Of a stretch of 64,000 bases of DNA, positions 62,244 to 64,000 are shown one piece after another; within the stretch, counting starts at the first letter, position 1; each line of letters opens with the position of its first letter. Origin of the DNA: Myxococcus eversor. Lineage in GTDB: Bacteria > Myxococcota > Myxococcia > Myxococcales > Myxococcaceae. The stretch covers positions 186,001-250,000 of the forward strand of contig NZ_JAAIXY010000018.1 in assembly GCF_010894455.1 (NCBI RefSeq), written 5' to 3'. The notes beneath the pieces are model-generated. The model was not told the DNA's origin. It saw only the letters and a list, made by a program, of their open reading frames with translations, and ran no database searches. Position numbers and translations under genes: made by a program.

Positions 62244-63338
62244 CTACTTCTTCTTGGCGCCGACGACGGTGTCGGGGCGCGCGTTCTCACCGAACTTGCC
62301 GGCGGTGTAGTCGCGCGCCATCTGCTCCAGCGTGACGTGCGGCACCTTCTTCGCGTGGCCCGCCTGACCGAACTGCTTCATGCGCTCCTCGCAGATGGCC
62401 TGCATGGCCGCGCGCGCGGGCGTCAGGTAGTAGCGCGGGTCGAACTCCTCCGGCTTGGCCATGAAGGCCTTGCGGATGGCGCCGGTGATGGCGAGCCGGT
62501 TGTCGGTGTCGACGTTGATTTTGCGCACGCCCGCGCGGATTCCGCGCTGAATCTCCTCCACCGGCACGCCGTAGGTCTCCTTGATGCGACCGCCGTTGGC
62601 GTTGATGATGTCGCACAGCTCCTTGGGGACGGAGCTGGAGCCGTGCATCACCAGGTGGCAGTTGGGAATCTTCTTGTGGATCTCCTCGATGCGGCTCATG
62701 GCGAGCACGTCGCCGCTGGGCTTGCGGGAGAACTTGTAGGCGCCGTGGCTGGTGCCCATGGCGACGGCGAGCGCGTCGATGCCCGTGCGGTTGACGAAGT
62801 CCACCGCCTGGTCCGGGTCCGTGAGGAGCTGCTCCAGCGTGAGCTTGCCCTCGGCGCCGTGGCCGTCCTCCTTCTCGCCCATGCCGCTCTCCAGCGAGCC
62901 CAGCACGCCCAGCTCACCCTCCACCGACACGCCGAAGCGGTGGGCCACGTTGACGACTTCGCGCGTGACGGCGACGTTGTACTCGTAGGTGGAGGGCGAC
63001 TTGCCGTCCTCTTCCAGCGAGCCGTCCATCATCACGCTGGTGAAGCCCATGCGGATGGCGCTGATGCAGGTCTCCGGCGAGTTGCCGTGGTCCTGGTGCA
63101 TGACCACCGGAATCTCCGGGTAGAGCTCCACCGCGGCCTGCATCAGGTTCCGCAGGAACAAGTCATTGGTGTACTTCCGCGCCCCGCGCGACGCCTGGAT
63201 GATGGCCGGGCTCTGGGTGGCGCGAGCGGCCTCCATGATGGCCTGGATCTGCTCCATGTTGTTGACGTTGAGCGCGGCGACCCCGAAGTTGTTGGCGGCG
63301 GCGTAGTCGAGCAGGGGACGCAGGGCGATGAGCGGCAT
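62244..63338 (-). CDS. fba: class II fructose-bisphosphate aldolase
   Basis: A 364-residue zinc aldolase that interconverts fructose-1,6-bisphosphate with DHAP and glyceraldehyde-3-phosphate in glycolysis and gluconeogenesis. Zinc and substrate motifs: NNMEQIQAIMEAA, VVMHQDHGNSPET, VEGELGVLG, ALAVAMGTSHGAYKF, NCHLVMHGSSSVP and GVRKINVDTDNRLAITGAI. The C-terminal half has PRYYLTPARAAMQAICEERMKQFGQAG, typical of the Calvin-type class IIB. Length fits. No clear ribosome-binding site before ATG 63338. It is on its own transcript, ending in the strong hairpin. Confidence 0.97.
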   Translation of the reverse strand: MPLIALRPLLDYAAANNFGVAALNVNNMEQIQAIMEAARATQSPAIIQASRGARKYTNDLFLRNLMQAAVELYPEIPVVMHQDHGNSPETCISAIRMGFTSVMMDGSLEEDGKSPSTYEYNVAVTREVVNVAHRFGVSVEGELGVLGSLESGMGEKEDGHGAEGKLTLEQLLTDPDQAVDFVNRTGIDALAVAMGTSHGAYKFSRKPSGDVLAMSRIEEIHKKIPNCHLVMHGSSSVPKELCDIINANGGRIKETYGVPVEEIQRGIRAGVRKINVDTDNRLAITGAIRKAFMAKPEEFDPRYYLTPARAAMQAICEERMKQFGQAGHAKKVPHVTLEQMARDYTAGKFGENARPDTVVGAKKK

Positions 63339-63453
63339 GACTGTGTCTCTCCGTGGCGGATTTGAAGAAGGGAAGTACAGGCGCCTGAGTTAGCACGGAC
63401 GCGCCCGAGGGCGCCGCCAAAAGCTCTCCGGACGCGTTCCCCACCCGACGCTG

Positions 63454-64000
63454 TCAGCGGGTGGGCACCGGGTGCAATTGGACCAGCGGGGGCAGGCGGT
63501 CCGCGCGCTCCAGCAGGCGGGGCTTGGGACGCACCGCGACTGGCACCCGGGACTCGGTGAGCAGCTCCAAATCGAACACGTTGTCCCCGAAGGCGGCATA
63601 CAGGGGCCGCTCGGTGCGCGCTCTCAGACACGTCACCTTCCCGGGGCCGTAGGGGATGGGGGCCACCACGTCCGGCAGCACCGTGCCGCCCGCGGACTGG
63701 GGGGTGCTGGCGATGACGTGCTCGGAGGAGATGCCCACCACGCGCGCGGCGGCCTCCACGACGGCGAGCGGCGAGGCGCTCACCACGTAGCAGGGGATGT
63801 CCTGCTCGCGGGCCCAGTCCACCACCAGGCGCACCTCCGGGTGGACGCGCTCGGCCACGCCGTGTGACTCCACCACGCCGCGAGCGAACGCGCGCAGCTC
63901 CTCCACCGGCCAGCCGGCGAACAGCCACGTCGCCATCTCGCAGATGTCGCGCTCGGCGATGCGGCCGGCCTGGAAGGCGGTGAACAGCCTGCGGGCCAGC
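63454..64000 (-). CDS. HAD-superfamily (SerB-like) phosphatase, 5' partial
   Basis: The gene runs out of the window at the right edge; codons are intact to 63999. Visible parts are a helical cap (LFTAFQAGRIAERDICEMATWLFAGWP), HAD motif II (YVVSASPLAVVEAAARVVG, with the Ser), a Lys-containing PGKVTCLR and motif III (FGDNVFDLELL), ending in VAVRPKPRLLERAD. Motif I is outside the window. These match HAD-IB phosphatases, which act on small phosphorylated metabolites such as phosphoserine. Its stop lies 116 bases upstream of the aldolase start, on the same strand. Confidence 0.82.
   Translation of the reverse strand, partial: LARRLFTAFQAGRIAERDICEMATWLFAGWPVEELRAFARGVVESHGVAERVHPEVRLVVDWAREQDIPCYVVSASPLAVVEAAARVVGISSEHVIASTPQSAGGTVLPDVVAPIPYGPGKVTCLRARTERPLYAAFGDNVFDLELLTESRVPVAVRPKPRLLERADRLPPLVQLHPVPTR

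Noticed and set aside
1..64000. CRISPR arrays, rRNA genes and IS elements
   Set aside because: No spaced direct repeats of CRISPR type, no conserved rRNA segments and no transposase-like frame or matching terminal inverted repeats were seen.

Overview
The window is about 69-70% GC, densely packed, and carries typical fruiting-myxobacterial content: Ser/Thr kinases with C-terminal PEGA domains, many Cys-rich, kelch-like and HEAT/TPR lipoproteins, an M36 metalloprotease, a PilZ protein and type VI secretion (T6SS) accessory genes. It most likely comes from Myxococcus or a close relative (Corallococcus, Pyxidicoccus). Gene calls rest on translated motifs, ribosome-binding sites and context. No database search was possible.

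Layout. 1-2.3 kb: end of a cassette that looks like a T6SS effector (DUF3626-like partial protein plus two small partners), closed by a clear terminator. 2.5-3.9 kb: dnaA. 4-20 kb: mostly chromosomal genes: HEAT-repeat protein, DUF2267, a membrane protein, an M16 peptidase pair (one active, one lacking the zinc motif), a PhoD-like phosphatase, an alpha/beta hydrolase, an MFS exporter, a CapA-like protein, DoxX, a protein with three PEGA-like repeats, and a TrmN6-like methyltransferase. 20.2-28.2 kb: a T6SS accessory island with a DUF2169 adaptor, an Imm49 immunity protein, an AHH nuclease, three near-identical Imm11-type proteins, a thiolase-like protein without a visible active-site Cys, a PAAR-like DUF4150 spike and a TIGR02270 HEAT protein. 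28.4-33.3 kb: lipoprotein esterase, gshB and a Ser/Thr kinase.

33.4-33.7 kb is an unusually AT-rich gap with about nine DnaA-box-like 9-mers, four of them 8/9 matches. It is the best oriC candidate in the window, about 30 kb from dnaA. To its right, a TPR-type protein is joined to a Cys-rich lipoprotein through two tandem 68-bp units, each forming a 23-codon micro-ORF linked by ATGA overlaps. 35.5-49.2 kb: small hypotheticals, surface proteins, a VOC protein, a DUF4166-like/SRPBCC membrane pair, a DUF2807 protein, a second kinase and an XRE regulator. 49.5-64 kb: RNase R, an SH3-like protein, a YkgJ-type Cys-cluster protein, a kelch lipoprotein, PilZ, M36 protease, NYN-LOTUS protein, class II fructose-bisphosphate aldolase and a partial HAD phosphatase at the right edge.

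The most unusual sequence-level observations are a recurring pattern of short tandem duplications at gene ends (10.5, 19.2 and 34.6 kb), the triplicated immunity genes, the dnaA-distant oriC candidate, and the thiolase-like protein inside the T6SS island.
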